A DNA stretch of 26,058 bases from Lachnospiraceae bacterium (GTDB taxonomy: Bacteria > Bacillota_A > Clostridia > Lachnospirales > Lachnospiraceae). The stretch is taken from the NCBI GenBank assembly GCA_017652545.1, contig JAGCAV010000164.1:1-26058 (forward strand), in the 5' to 3' direction. Shown here piece by piece: positions 8,241-15,033 of this stretch (position 1 is its first letter; every line of letters begins with the position of its first letter). The position numbers were made by a program, and so were the translations under genes. The notes beneath the pieces are model-generated. The model made no database searches, was not told where the DNA came from, and was given only the letters and a program-made list of their open reading frames with translations.

Positions 8241-9290
8241 TCAGTCCACGATCACGACTTTCAGAGCGGTGCCTGCCATATGCAGGTCAAGGGCCTCACG
8301 GAAATCATCCAGTTTGAACTTCGCGGAAACGATGGCATCCAGATCGATCTTGCCGTTGATCACCATGTCGGCCGCCTGCAGATAGTCGCTTCTCTTGTAT
8401 GCGGTGCTGCCGGTGATGTTCAGCTCGTTGTAATGGATGACGGAAGGATCGAACTCGCTCATGCGGCCCTTCGGGAAGCCGGCGAACAGGCAGACCGTGC
8501 CGCCCTTCTTGGCAAGCTTGAAGGTGGAGTCAACCAGAGCGGGTACGCCGATCGCCATGACGATGCGGTCCACGCCTTCGCCTTTGGTCTCTTCCATAAC
8601 GATCGCATGCAGGTCTTCCTTCGTGGAGTCAACTGCGCGGCAGGCGCCGAGTTTCAGGGCCAGTTCTCTCTTCTCGGGATCCAGCTCGGAAACGATGACC
8701 TTCTGGGCACCGGCGATCAGGGAAAGCTGCAGGTGCATCAGACCGATGGGGCCGGCACCGATGATCAGGACAGTGTCATTGAAGCCCGTTCCGGTATTGG
8801 CAAGGCCTCTGATGCAGCAGGCCAGGGGCTCGATCAGAGCGCCGGCTGTAAAGGTAACGGACTCGGGAAGCTTCACAACATTGCCGCTCTCGATGCAGAT
8901 CTCGGGAACCAGCACATACTCTTCAAATCCGCCGTTGAACTCATAACCGATCGCCTTGCGGTTCAGGCAGGCGTTCTCTCTGCCGTTCAGGCATGCTGTG
9001 CAGTGTCCGCAGGGGATCACGTTGGCAATGGCGACTCTGTCGCCGACAGCGAAGCCTTCCACTTCCTCGCCGACCTGCTCGATCAGACCGCAGATCTCAT
9101 GGCCGACTACAGAGTCCGGACGGACACCTTTGGTCTTGCCGCCGGTGAAGATGCGTTTGTCTGTTCCGCAAAGCGCGGCAGCTTTCATTTTCAGAAGAAT
9201 TTCTTTCTTCCCGCAGGAGGGTTTTTCAATATCCATTACCTCGTAATTGTTGGGATAATTCTCAGGACCGTGAAGAATGACCGCTTTCAT
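8241..9290 (-). CDS. Zinc-dependent medium-chain alcohol/polyol dehydrogenase (first gene of operon 4)
   Basis: This 349-residue MDR-family dehydrogenase is similar in layout to sorbitol, threonine and galactitol-phosphate dehydrogenases. The catalytic zinc ligands are C41 (ALCGTD) and H64-E65 (VVGHE). The structural zinc site is complete: C94, C97, C100, C108 in CGHCTACLNGRENAC. The cofactor fold shows IIGAGPIGLMHLQL. Relatives oxidise a secondary hydroxyl of a polyol or sugar with NAD(P). It is preceded by AAAGGAG and is the first gene after the regulatory block at 9354-9442, so it heads the operon dehydrogenase-aldolase-lactonase-ABC transporter. A 96-base gap to the aldolase gene holds no obvious structure. 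It is distinct from the other two MDR enzymes in the window: its catalytic Cys is followed by GTDK rather than GSDV, and it has a longer N-terminus. Confidence 0.9.
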   Translation of the reverse strand: MKAVILHGPENYPNNYEVMDIEKPSCGKKEILLKMKAAALCGTDKRIFTGGKTKGVRPDSVVGHEICGLIEQVGEEVEGFAVGDRVAIANVIPCGHCTACLNGRENACLNRKAIGYEFNGGFEEYVLVPEICIESGNVVKLPESVTFTAGALIEPLACCIRGLANTGTGFNDTVLIIGAGPIGLMHLQLSLIAGAQKVIVSELDPEKRELALKLGACRAVDSTKEDLHAIVMEETKGEGVDRIVMAIGVPALVDSTFKLAKKGGTVCLFAGFPKGRMSEFDPSVIHYNELNITGSTAYKRSDYLQAADMVINGKIDLDAIVSAKFKLDDFREALDLHMAGTALKVVIVD

Positions 9291-9353
9291 TATCTGTAGT
9301 CTCCTTTCTACAATAGAACTGCGTGATTAACTCTGGGTAAACAGTATCACAGA

Positions 9354-9445
9354 TGAAAATATATTTCAATATAAAATGACATATATTTTCATTTTCGGAA
9401 TATTTACCAATTTCAAAGGGTTGTTTTTGTAAATAATTTTCAAAT
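9354..9445 (-). promoter_or_regulatory. Promoter/operator block of operon 4 (twin of the block at 17275-17363)
   Basis: On the plus strand CATTTTCGGAATATT (9390-9404) and TTTTTGTAAATAATTTTCA (9424-9442) occur at exactly the spacing found at 17311 and 17345. The element aligned with the TATAAT of the other block is GTAAAT (9403-9408 on the minus strand), a weaker -10. Palindromes resembling TGAAAATNATTTTCA lie on both sides: TGTAAATAATTTTCA (9428-9442), overlapping the -35 region, and TGAAAATATATTTCA (9354-9368), downstream. A further 12-bp perfect inverted repeat joins 9353-9364 with 9381-9392. I infer RpiR control. Confidence 0.7.
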
Positions 9446-9489
9446 GCCCCTGCCGAAGCCGCTTGGCAGAACATATTTCTGAAAACTGC

Positions 9490-9547
9490 AAAGCAGGAAA
9501 CGGTTCCCCGTCTTTCTTACGATCAACGAAGATCCGTCTCCTGCTTT
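9490..9547 (-). terminator. Long hairpin terminator after the FGGY kinase gene
   Basis: AAAGCAGGA-A-ACGG at 9490 pairs with CCGT-C-TCCTGCTTT ending at 9547. This gives about 13 paired bases around one mismatch and a loop of about 30 bases that can fold further. It begins 4 bases after the kinase stop codon. On the minus strand it is followed by GCAGTTTTC, a modest T-run. It separates operon 3 from the operon 4 promoter. Confidence 0.65.
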
Positions 9548-9551
9548 CCGA

Positions 9552-11078
9552 TTACAGACAATATTTGTAAAGATCCTTTACCTTCGGATAAAGCTTTGTG
9601 TACGCCTGATAGCGCTTCTCATAGACATCTGCGTATGTCCTGTCGCTGATCACCTTCCGGTACAGTTTCTTTTCCACATGAGCAGCTGCATCAACGGCAT
9701 CCTTGTAGATGCCTGCTCCGACACCCGCAAGCAGCGCGGCGCCGACCGGAGCCATATCGTTCATGTCAAGCACATCGATGTCGACGCCGATGACATCCGC
9801 CTTGATCTGGGACCACACTTTGCTCTTTGCCCCGCCGCCAAGCGAGGAAAAATGATTGATCTGAAGGCCTGTCAGGTCTTCGGCGATCTCCTTAAGCTGT
9901 CTGGTTCCATACCCGGCTGCTTCCAGGATCGCGCGGATCTGGTCGCGGCGCTTGGTGTTCAGGGACATGCCGAAGAATACGCCTCTGGCATCGCTATCCC
10001 AGATCGGGCTGCGCTCTCCCATCATATACGGAAGGAAGATCACACCGTTCGCGCCGGGCTCGGACTGGCTGGCAGCCTGCGTCATCAGATCATACTCGCT
10101 CACCCCCAGCTCCTCGCCGGCTCTCACCAGATCCTGGCAGAACTCATCCCTGAACCAGCGCAGGGAACCTCCGGCATGTGACATGGCACCCTGATAGATC
10201 CAGGTTCCCCTGACCACATGACACCGGTTGATATTGCTGGGCGAGAAGTTGGGCTTGTCCACACAGATCGTCAGCACGTTGGTGGTTCCGACAGACTCGC
10301 ATACGTCACCGTTCCTGACGATACCTGCCGCAAGCGATGCGCAGGCCGTGTCGCCGCCGCCGATGACCACGGGTGTCCCCGCGGGGATTCCCATGCGGAT
10401 GAACTCCTCGTTGTTCAATCCGCCAAGCACCTCATCCGAATTCATCAGCGGAGGAAGCTTTTCAAAGTCGATCCCGATCTTCGCTGCCAGTTCGCGGCTC
10501 CATTCCAGGGATCCCCTTGTCTCAAACATGGATGTATAGGATGCATTTGAGCGGTCAATGGCGAACTTTCCGGTCAGCTTAACGCCCAGCATGGTGTTGA
10601 TATGTCCGAAATAGCGCGTCTTTTCATAGATGTCCGGGCAGTGGTTTTTGATCCAGAGCATGCTGGTGCCGGACATGGCGCCTGACATGCACCGGTTGGC
10701 AGTGATAAAGAACAGATACTCCTCTCCCACCGCCTGTTTGATGGCCTCCGCCTCCTCCACGCTTCTGCGGTCAGAGTAGATGATCGGGTCATGCAGAACT
10801 TCACCGTCAGCTCCCAGAGCCACCAGGCCGGGACACAGGCAGGAAATGCCGATTCCTGCGATCTGAGCAGGATCAACATTGCCTTCGCTGATCATGCTCC
10901 TCACATTCCACATCACCGCGGCCCAGATGCTTTCGGCACTGATCTCCTGCCATCCGGGGTTAAGCGACATCGGCTCATAACCTCTGGTACTCTTGCTGAC
11001 AAGTTCCCCTTTTTCATTGATGATGGCTGTCTTCAGGCTGCTTGTTCCTACGTCAAGTCCAAGTAAATATCTTTCCAT
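9552..11078 (-). CDS. FGGY-family carbohydrate kinase (xylulokinase-like)
   Basis: This ATP-dependent sugar kinase has 508 residues, typical for xylulokinases. The N-terminal phosphate loop GLDVGTSSLK (7-16), the sugar-side motif YSDRRS (101-106), the catalytic Asp D243 in IGGGDTACASLAAG and the strongly conserved LPYMMGERSPIWDSDARGVFFG segment are all present. FGGY kinases phosphorylate ketopentoses, polyols or other short sugars. The helix that in xylulokinases usually reads 'EGVAFALR' here reads EAAGYGTRQLKEI, so this may be a subfamily with another substrate. AGGAG precedes the ATG. It is the last gene of operon 3 and lies 20 bases after the membrane protein gene. Its product would be the phosphosugar fed to the aldolase of operon 4 (inference). 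'Xylulokinase' should be taken as the nearest class, not a proven substrate. Confidence 0.88.
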   Translation of the reverse strand: MERYLLGLDVGTSSLKTAIINEKGELVSKSTRGYEPMSLNPGWQEISAESIWAAVMWNVRSMISEGNVDPAQIAGIGISCLCPGLVALGADGEVLHDPIIYSDRRSVEEAEAIKQAVGEEYLFFITANRCMSGAMSGTSMLWIKNHCPDIYEKTRYFGHINTMLGVKLTGKFAIDRSNASYTSMFETRGSLEWSRELAAKIGIDFEKLPPLMNSDEVLGGLNNEEFIRMGIPAGTPVVIGGGDTACASLAAGIVRNGDVCESVGTTNVLTICVDKPNFSPSNINRCHVVRGTWIYQGAMSHAGGSLRWFRDEFCQDLVRAGEELGVSEYDLMTQAASQSEPGANGVIFLPYMMGERSPIWDSDARGVFFGMSLNTKRRDQIRAILEAAGYGTRQLKEIAEDLTGLQINHFSSLGGGAKSKVWSQIKADVIGVDIDVLDMNDMAPVGAALLAGVGAGIYKDAVDAAAHVEKKLYRKVISDRTYADVYEKRYQAYTKLYPKVKDLYKYCL

Positions 11079-11098
11079 TGCTCTCTCCTAGATACAAC

Positions 11099-11983
11099 CT
11101 ACTTCTTTGTCTTTCCTGTCCGCAGCGCCCCGATCTTCTTTCCGATGTCCTTTGGATTCAGCGGGCCGCTGCGCAGATCCGCCTCAGTGGAAAGTGCCTT
11201 AAACAGTTCTTCACCTGTATAAGCGTTTTCCGGCTTATCGCCGGCAAGGACAGCACCGCTGCTTGTAAAAAGCTGCACCGTTTCATATGGGATATCATCC
11301 ATGCCGTGATCGCGCAGCGCGCCGGATACGATCTCACCCTGCGCCCTGCTCTCACGTCCCAGACATCCGATCTGCCTTGTGCCTCCCTTTTCCTGAAGCT
11401 GCCAGGGCTGATCGTCCTGCCTGCACAGGACCTTCCCGTTAAACCCGTACGCCATGATGCCGACCACCCTGGCATGTGTCACCAGGATCGCTGTCAGCTC
11501 GGCAGTCTTTCCTTCATGCTCTATATTTCCGGGAATGATCGCAAAAAGCCTGAACCTCCTGGCAAATGTCAGGATCCGGGATATTGCCTGGAGATAATCA
11601 TTCTGTATATTGCCTGCACGCTTTTTCTCCAGGGATCTTTCCCTCTCTTCCTGACGGATCGCTGCCGCCTTCCGGGCAGCCTCTTCCCTCTCCGCCTGCC
11701 TGCTCTTTCCTTTTGAACCCGTCTGAGCCTTCGAAAAGTCTGTTCCCAGGCGCTTTCCGATCATACCGCCGCGGTTTCCGAAAAGGACGCCGCGGATCCT
11801 GTCCGCCAGTCCTTCCAGCGCGTCCATGATCACACCGAGGCGGAGCCACTCTGTCAGGGACCTGCCTGTATACCGGTGGAGCAGGTACGGAAGCAGCAGG
11901 AGCAGCATGGCAATGATGGTCATTGCCGCAGGAGAAAGTCCGCCGGATTCATTTTGTGTTGTCAGAAACAGGTAATTCTCCAT
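11099..11983 (-). CDS. Membrane-anchored protein, basic coiled coil plus possible NERD-like domain
   Basis: I do not firmly recognise this 294-residue protein. One hydrophobic segment (about 17-36, PAAMTIIAMLLLLLPYLLHRY) is followed by a juxtamembrane stretch. A highly charged, Arg/Lys/Glu-rich region then runs from about 85 to 125 (KGKSRQAEREEAARKAAAIR and on), likely helical or coiled coil. The C-terminal half has the order AILVTHARVVGIMAYGFNGKVL, then PWQLQ, then a variable part, then VQLFTSSGAVLA. That order resembles a diverged nuclease-related (NERD) domain, but the usual acidic/Lys catalytic residues are not clear, so nuclease activity is not claimed. The start has AAGGAG. It sits inside the sugar operon, 41 bases after the isomerase and 20 before the kinase, with normal codon use. 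A role in sugar catabolism is not evident. Confidence 0.75.
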   Translation of the reverse strand: MENYLFLTTQNESGGLSPAAMTIIAMLLLLLPYLLHRYTGRSLTEWLRLGVIMDALEGLADRIRGVLFGNRGGMIGKRLGTDFSKAQTGSKGKSRQAEREEAARKAAAIRQEERERSLEKKRAGNIQNDYLQAISRILTFARRFRLFAIIPGNIEHEGKTAELTAILVTHARVVGIMAYGFNGKVLCRQDDQPWQLQEKGGTRQIGCLGRESRAQGEIVSGALRDHGMDDIPYETVQLFTSSGAVLAGDKPENAYTGEELFKALSTEADLRSGPLNPKDIGKKIGALRTGKTKK

Positions 11984-12024
11984 GATGCTCCTTAAGTCAC
12001 CTTTGATTCATTGAAATCACAGGC

Positions 12025-12831
12025 TTACTTTCCCAGCAGTTCCTTAAAATACTTCATTGCGGTTTCCGCATCACGGTCAAATCCGTTCGGCGCGTAGGCC
12101 TCACAGCTGATCCGCGCGTCATACTTTGCCTGCGCGAGCGCATCCATGAACGGCGCGTAAGCCGCCTCATCCACAGAGACCGGATACACTCTGCCGGTCG
12201 GATTTGCCCAGTGGACATGCCGCAGGTATGCTTCTCCGTCCCGGGCAATGTTGCTGACCGGCTCGTTCTCGACGGTCAGATGATAAAAGTCCACAAGGAC
12301 CTTCACATTTTCCACATCAACAGCCTTCGCCAGCTCAACACCTTCCGCGAAACTGTTGATCATGTTGCATTCGGCTCTGCGAAGGGGTTCAATCACGATC
12401 ATGATCCCATGCTCTGCAGCGATCGGGGCGATCATCCGGCAGATCTTTACGACCTGCTCGAAACCTTCCCGCATCGGAAAACCTTCCGGCACACTCTTGG
12501 CCGGGCCGCTGCCGAACACGCAGATCTTAATTCCCAGTTCCTCATCCCTTGCAAAGGTTCTCTCGGCATAGGCTTTGATCGCGTCAAAGTCCACATCCGG
12601 TCCGGTCAGACGCATATTCACCGGAAACAGGTTGTTGCTTGTCTCACAGGGTATGCCTGCTTTGAAAAGCCTTTCCTTAAGCGCGGCAAACGCCTCATCA
12701 TCCAGTGCCATCATCTGGGCATTGGGCAGTTCAACATAGTCGTAGCCCAGCTGCGCCAGTTTCTCAATATGCTCAATACCGGTTCCGTCCGGCCCTTCCG
12801 CCACCATGTTCAGGCAACATCCGATCTTCAT
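12025..12831 (-). CDS. Sugar isomerase/epimerase, TIM-barrel (AP-endonuclease-2 family)
   Basis: This 268-residue TIM-barrel enzyme belongs to the family that includes D-tagatose 3-epimerase, hydroxypyruvate isomerase and EryC/EryH-type tetrulose-phosphate isomerases. The four metal ligands are present at the expected spacing: E148 (VIEPLRR), D181 (LVDFYH), H207 (HVHWANP) and E244 (SCEAY). Such enzymes move a carbonyl or invert a hydroxyl via an ene-diolate held by a divalent metal. A well-placed AGGAGG-like site (CCAGGAGGATTGCAGC) precedes the ATG. It lies between the TRAP transporter and the kinase, which suggests that it converts the imported or oxidised sugar into the ketose that the FGGY kinase phosphorylates. 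The substrate is not determinable from sequence. Confidence 0.88.
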   Translation of the reverse strand: MKIGCCLNMVAEGPDGTGIEHIEKLAQLGYDYVELPNAQMMALDDEAFAALKERLFKAGIPCETSNNLFPVNMRLTGPDVDFDAIKAYAERTFARDEELGIKICVFGSGPAKSVPEGFPMREGFEQVVKICRMIAPIAAEHGIMIVIEPLRRAECNMINSFAEGVELAKAVDVENVKVLVDFYHLTVENEPVSNIARDGEAYLRHVHWANPTGRVYPVSVDEAAYAPFMDALAQAKYDARISCEAYAPNGFDRDAETAMKYFKELLGK

Positions 12832-12887
12832 GCTGCAATCCTCCTGGATATCTGTATTTCATGTCGTCAATTACATATAGAAAGCGG

Positions 12888-12928
12888 CAGGGGATGTATG
12901 CCTGCAAAGCGCAGGTTTACGTCCCCTG
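12888..12928 (-). terminator. Long stem-loop between dctM1 and the isomerase gene (attenuator candidate)
   Basis: CAGGGGA and TCCCCTG enclose GTA/TAC and CCTGC/GCAGG pairs around a 5-base loop, giving a near-continuous stem of about 18 positions. On the minus strand it is followed by CCGCTTTCT, a poor U-tract. It begins 12 bases after the dctM1 stop codon. Partial termination, or stabilisation of the transporter message, would lower expression of the enzymes downstream. Confidence 0.5.
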
Positions 12929-12940
12929 TCCGGTAAATAG

Positions 12941-14221
12941 TTACGCCGGGAAGATCGCGTTGATCGGCACTGTGACCAGCTGCGGGAACAGAATGAACAG
13001 CAGCAGGCCGACAAACAGCAGGATCAGCCAGGGTATCAGACCTTTCGTTATTTTTTCCATACTCAGTCCCGATACATTGCACGCTGCGTACAGACAGACA
13101 CCCACAGGCGGTGTGATCAGGCCGAACGCCAGCGCGATGACCATGAAGACCACAAAGAACAGCGGGTCAACGCCAACCGAGGTCGCTGTCGGCAGCAGGA
13201 TCGGCATGAAGATGTAGATGGCCGCGGTCGCGTCCATGAACATGCCGATGATGCACAGCAGCAGGAAGATCAGCAGCATGACGACGATGGAGTTGGTGGA
13301 AATGCCGGTGATCGACTTTGCCACCTGCTCCGGGAAGCCGTCCAGGGTGAAAAGCTGTCCGGCGGGCTTGGCCGTGATAGCGACAAACAGCACCGTACCG
13401 GTGTTCTTGGCGACCTGCATGAAGACTTCCGGCAGCTCCGTCACTTTCAGCTTCCTGTAGATGAACATGGCAACGATCAGGGTGTAGAGCACACAGATCG
13501 CAGCTGCTTCAGTGGAGGTGAAGTAACCGGTGTACATGCCGCCCAGCAGGATAACGGGCACCAGCAGCGCCGGCAGGGAAGAAAGAAAGCTCCTGCCGAG
13601 TTTCTTGCCGTCAAACTTGATCACATGGCCGATATGGTTCTTTTTGCAGTAAATGTAGTTATAGATCATCATGATCAGGCCGAGAATGACGCCGGGGATA
13701 ATGCCGGCGAACAGGGCCTTGCCCATGGAGACCTGTGCCACGGCTGCCGCCACGACCATCAGGATGGAAGGCGGAATGACCGTCGCGAGCATGGAGCTTG
13801 CCAGTGTCGTGCCCCATGCATAGGTTGCCGGATATCCGGAACGCATCATGGCGTTGGCGCACAGCGCACCGATCGATGCCACGTCTGCCACGGAGGAGCC
13901 GCTCATTCCGGCAAAAAGGATACTGGTCAGGATGTTCACGTGACCCAGACCGCCGGCGATCCAGCCGACAATGTCTTCGCAGAAATCAAAGATCTTCTGG
14001 GCAACGCCGCCTTTTTCCATCAGCACACCGGCCAGGAAAAACAGCGGAACAGCAACCATGACGAAGCTGTTCATGGAGGAATACATCAGCTTGACAGCGG
14101 ACGCGATCGTGGAGGTGTCAAAAACCATGATCGCCGCGATGCTGGCTGCGCCGAGTGCGACAGCGACAGGAATGCCAAGGAGCATAAGGATCATAAAGAG
14201 AACAAGAATAAATATACTCAT
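12941..14221 (-). CDS. dctM: TRAP transporter large permease, DctM family (system 1)
   Basis: This 426-residue membrane protein has about twelve hydrophobic segments and the DctM-family marks. These are an N-terminal hydrophobic start with LLGIPVAVALG, FAGMSGSSVADVASIGALCANAM near residue 105, ASSMLATVIPPSILMVV near 145, MDATAAIYIFMPILLPTATSVGVDPLFF near 325 and AFGLITPPVGVCLYAACNVSG near 370. It is the channel subunit of a sodium- or proton-driven tripartite transporter. Its ATG overlaps the dctQ1 stop codon by 4 bases (ATGA) with GGAGG upstream, so the two are coupled. The TRAP class usually takes up carboxylates, often sugar acids. Confidence 0.95.
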   Translation of the reverse strand: MSIFILVLFMILMLLGIPVAVALGAASIAAIMVFDTSTIASAVKLMYSSMNSFVMVAVPLFFLAGVLMEKGGVAQKIFDFCEDIVGWIAGGLGHVNILTSILFAGMSGSSVADVASIGALCANAMMRSGYPATYAWGTTLASSMLATVIPPSILMVVAAAVAQVSMGKALFAGIIPGVILGLIMMIYNYIYCKKNHIGHVIKFDGKKLGRSFLSSLPALLVPVILLGGMYTGYFTSTEAAAICVLYTLIVAMFIYRKLKVTELPEVFMQVAKNTGTVLFVAITAKPAGQLFTLDGFPEQVAKSITGISTNSIVVMLLIFLLLCIIGMFMDATAAIYIFMPILLPTATSVGVDPLFFVVFMVIALAFGLITPPVGVCLYAACNVSGLSMEKITKGLIPWLILLFVGLLLFILFPQLVTVPINAIFPA

Positions 14222-14826
14222 GAATTCCTCCTTCCTGCTGCCTTCTTCGCTTCTTCAGCGGCATTTTCTTCAGCGATCTGCTTCTTGGTCTGTGCCGCGA
14301 TCTCTTCCATTTCGATCTCTTCAGCTGTTGTCTTCAGACGCCAGTTCTCAAACAGCAGTGTGTTGAGCGTTCCGAGAAAACCGAAGATGCCGCCCACAGG
14401 AACAGCAATACCCACCAGCCACATGGGAATGCGCAGAGCTGAACCCATCTCGCCCATCTTTGCCTGCTGCATGGCTGCGCGGAAGCCAAACCAGATGATG
14501 ATCGCAAACATGGCAAAGCAGAACACATAGTACAGTACAAAACAGATCTTCTGAACAGCTTCCGGGAGCGCTTTGACAAGCACGGTCACCCTGGAAGACT
14601 CGCTGTGGTTAAAGCCGGCGCCGACGCCGATCCACATCATCCAGAGGAAGAACACACGGGTCGTCTCCTCATACCATGCCGCGTTGATGTTCATCAGACG
14701 GCTGGCGATACCGATCAGAACCACGACAAACAGGGTCGCAAGGCAAAGGCCCCCAAGCGCAAGTTCGATCTTTTCGGCCACTCCGAAAAATTTTCTGAGC
14801 GCAGAATTGTTATTATTTTTGTCCAT
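14218..14826 (-). CDS. dctQ: TRAP transporter small permease, DctQ family (system 1)
   Basis: This 202-residue protein has four predicted membrane helices (about 18-38, 52-70, 90-115 and 133-155) and the DctQ-type WYEETTRVFFLWMMWIGVGAGF segment. The C-terminal 40 residues are a charged, Glu/Lys/Ala-rich tail (EEIEMEEIAAQTKKQIAEEN onwards) that lengthens it compared with the usual 160-180 residues and is likely a cytoplasmic helix. It forms the membrane complex with DctM, whose gene overlaps it by 4 bases. Upstream, 207 bases separate it from dctP1, and this gap holds a terminator-like hairpin, a perfect 16-bp palindrome and a regulatory-type palindrome, so its expression is probably set separately from that of dctP1. 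Confidence 0.93.
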   Translation of the reverse strand: MDKNNNNSALRKFFGVAEKIELALGGLCLATLFVVVLIGIASRLMNINAAWYEETTRVFFLWMMWIGVGAGFNHSESSRVTVLVKALPEAVQKICFVLYYVFCFAMFAIIIWFGFRAAMQQAKMGEMGSALRIPMWLVGIAVPVGGIFGFLGTLNTLLFENWRLKTTAEEIEMEEIAAQTKKQIAEENAAEEAKKAAGRRNS

Positions 14827-14843
14827 CTGGTTACCACCCTCTC

Positions 14844-14894
14844 CCCTGTTGAACAGGGTACTATTCTATCCGTTCAGGTGTCTGAACAGGTATC
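14844..14894. promoter_or_regulatory. Palindromic element between dctP1 and dctQ1, related to 4816-4843
   Basis: The arms CCGTTCAG (14870-14877) and CTGAACAGG (14882-14890) surround a 4-base centre, with TATC on both outer sides. The core matches the ABC-operon palindrome at 4816-4843 at about 18 of 24 positions, including TATCCG, TCA and CTGAACAG. A further palindrome CCCTGTT-G-AACAGGG (14844-14858) lies next to it, just before the dctQ1 start. I infer a shared regulator or RNA element acting after the binding-protein gene in both transport operons. Confidence 0.55.
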
Positions 14895-14915
14895 ATACTC
14901 TTTCCGAAAATAAGA

Positions 14916-14936
14916 GGCGGCGTTTATGGCGCCGCC
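14916..14936 (-). terminator. Terminator-like hairpin after dctP1
   Basis: GGCGGCG and CGCCGCC form a 7-bp GC stem with a 7-base loop, extendable through GAG/CTC past a bulged C. On the minus strand the stem is followed by TCTTATTTT, a reasonable U-tract. It lies about 100 bases after the dctP1 stop codon and before dctQ1. Partial termination here would make more binding protein than membrane subunits. Confidence 0.6.
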
Positions 14937-14976
14937 CCTCAATCAAATCTTCATGAGATATCGATGACGCCGCATA

Positions 14977-14992
14977 TGATCACATGTGATCA
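14977..14992. repeat. Perfect 16-bp palindrome inside a larger hairpin, downstream of dctP1
   Basis: TGATCACATGTGATCA is its own reverse complement. GACGC (14966-14970) and GCGTC (14994-14998) flank it and can extend the stem. It lies 41-57 bases after the dctP1 stop codon, so it may be an RNA hairpin, a protein-binding site, or both. Confidence 0.5.
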
Positions 14993-15033
14993 CGCGTCGG
15001 TCATTCATTTTTGGATCTTTCTGAAAGGAGTGC

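Noticed and set aside
14977..14992. TGATCACATGTGATCA as a CRP-type site
   Set aside because: CRP sites have the form TGTGA-N6-TCACA; the half-sites here do not fit that arrangement, and the position after dctP1 is not a promoter.
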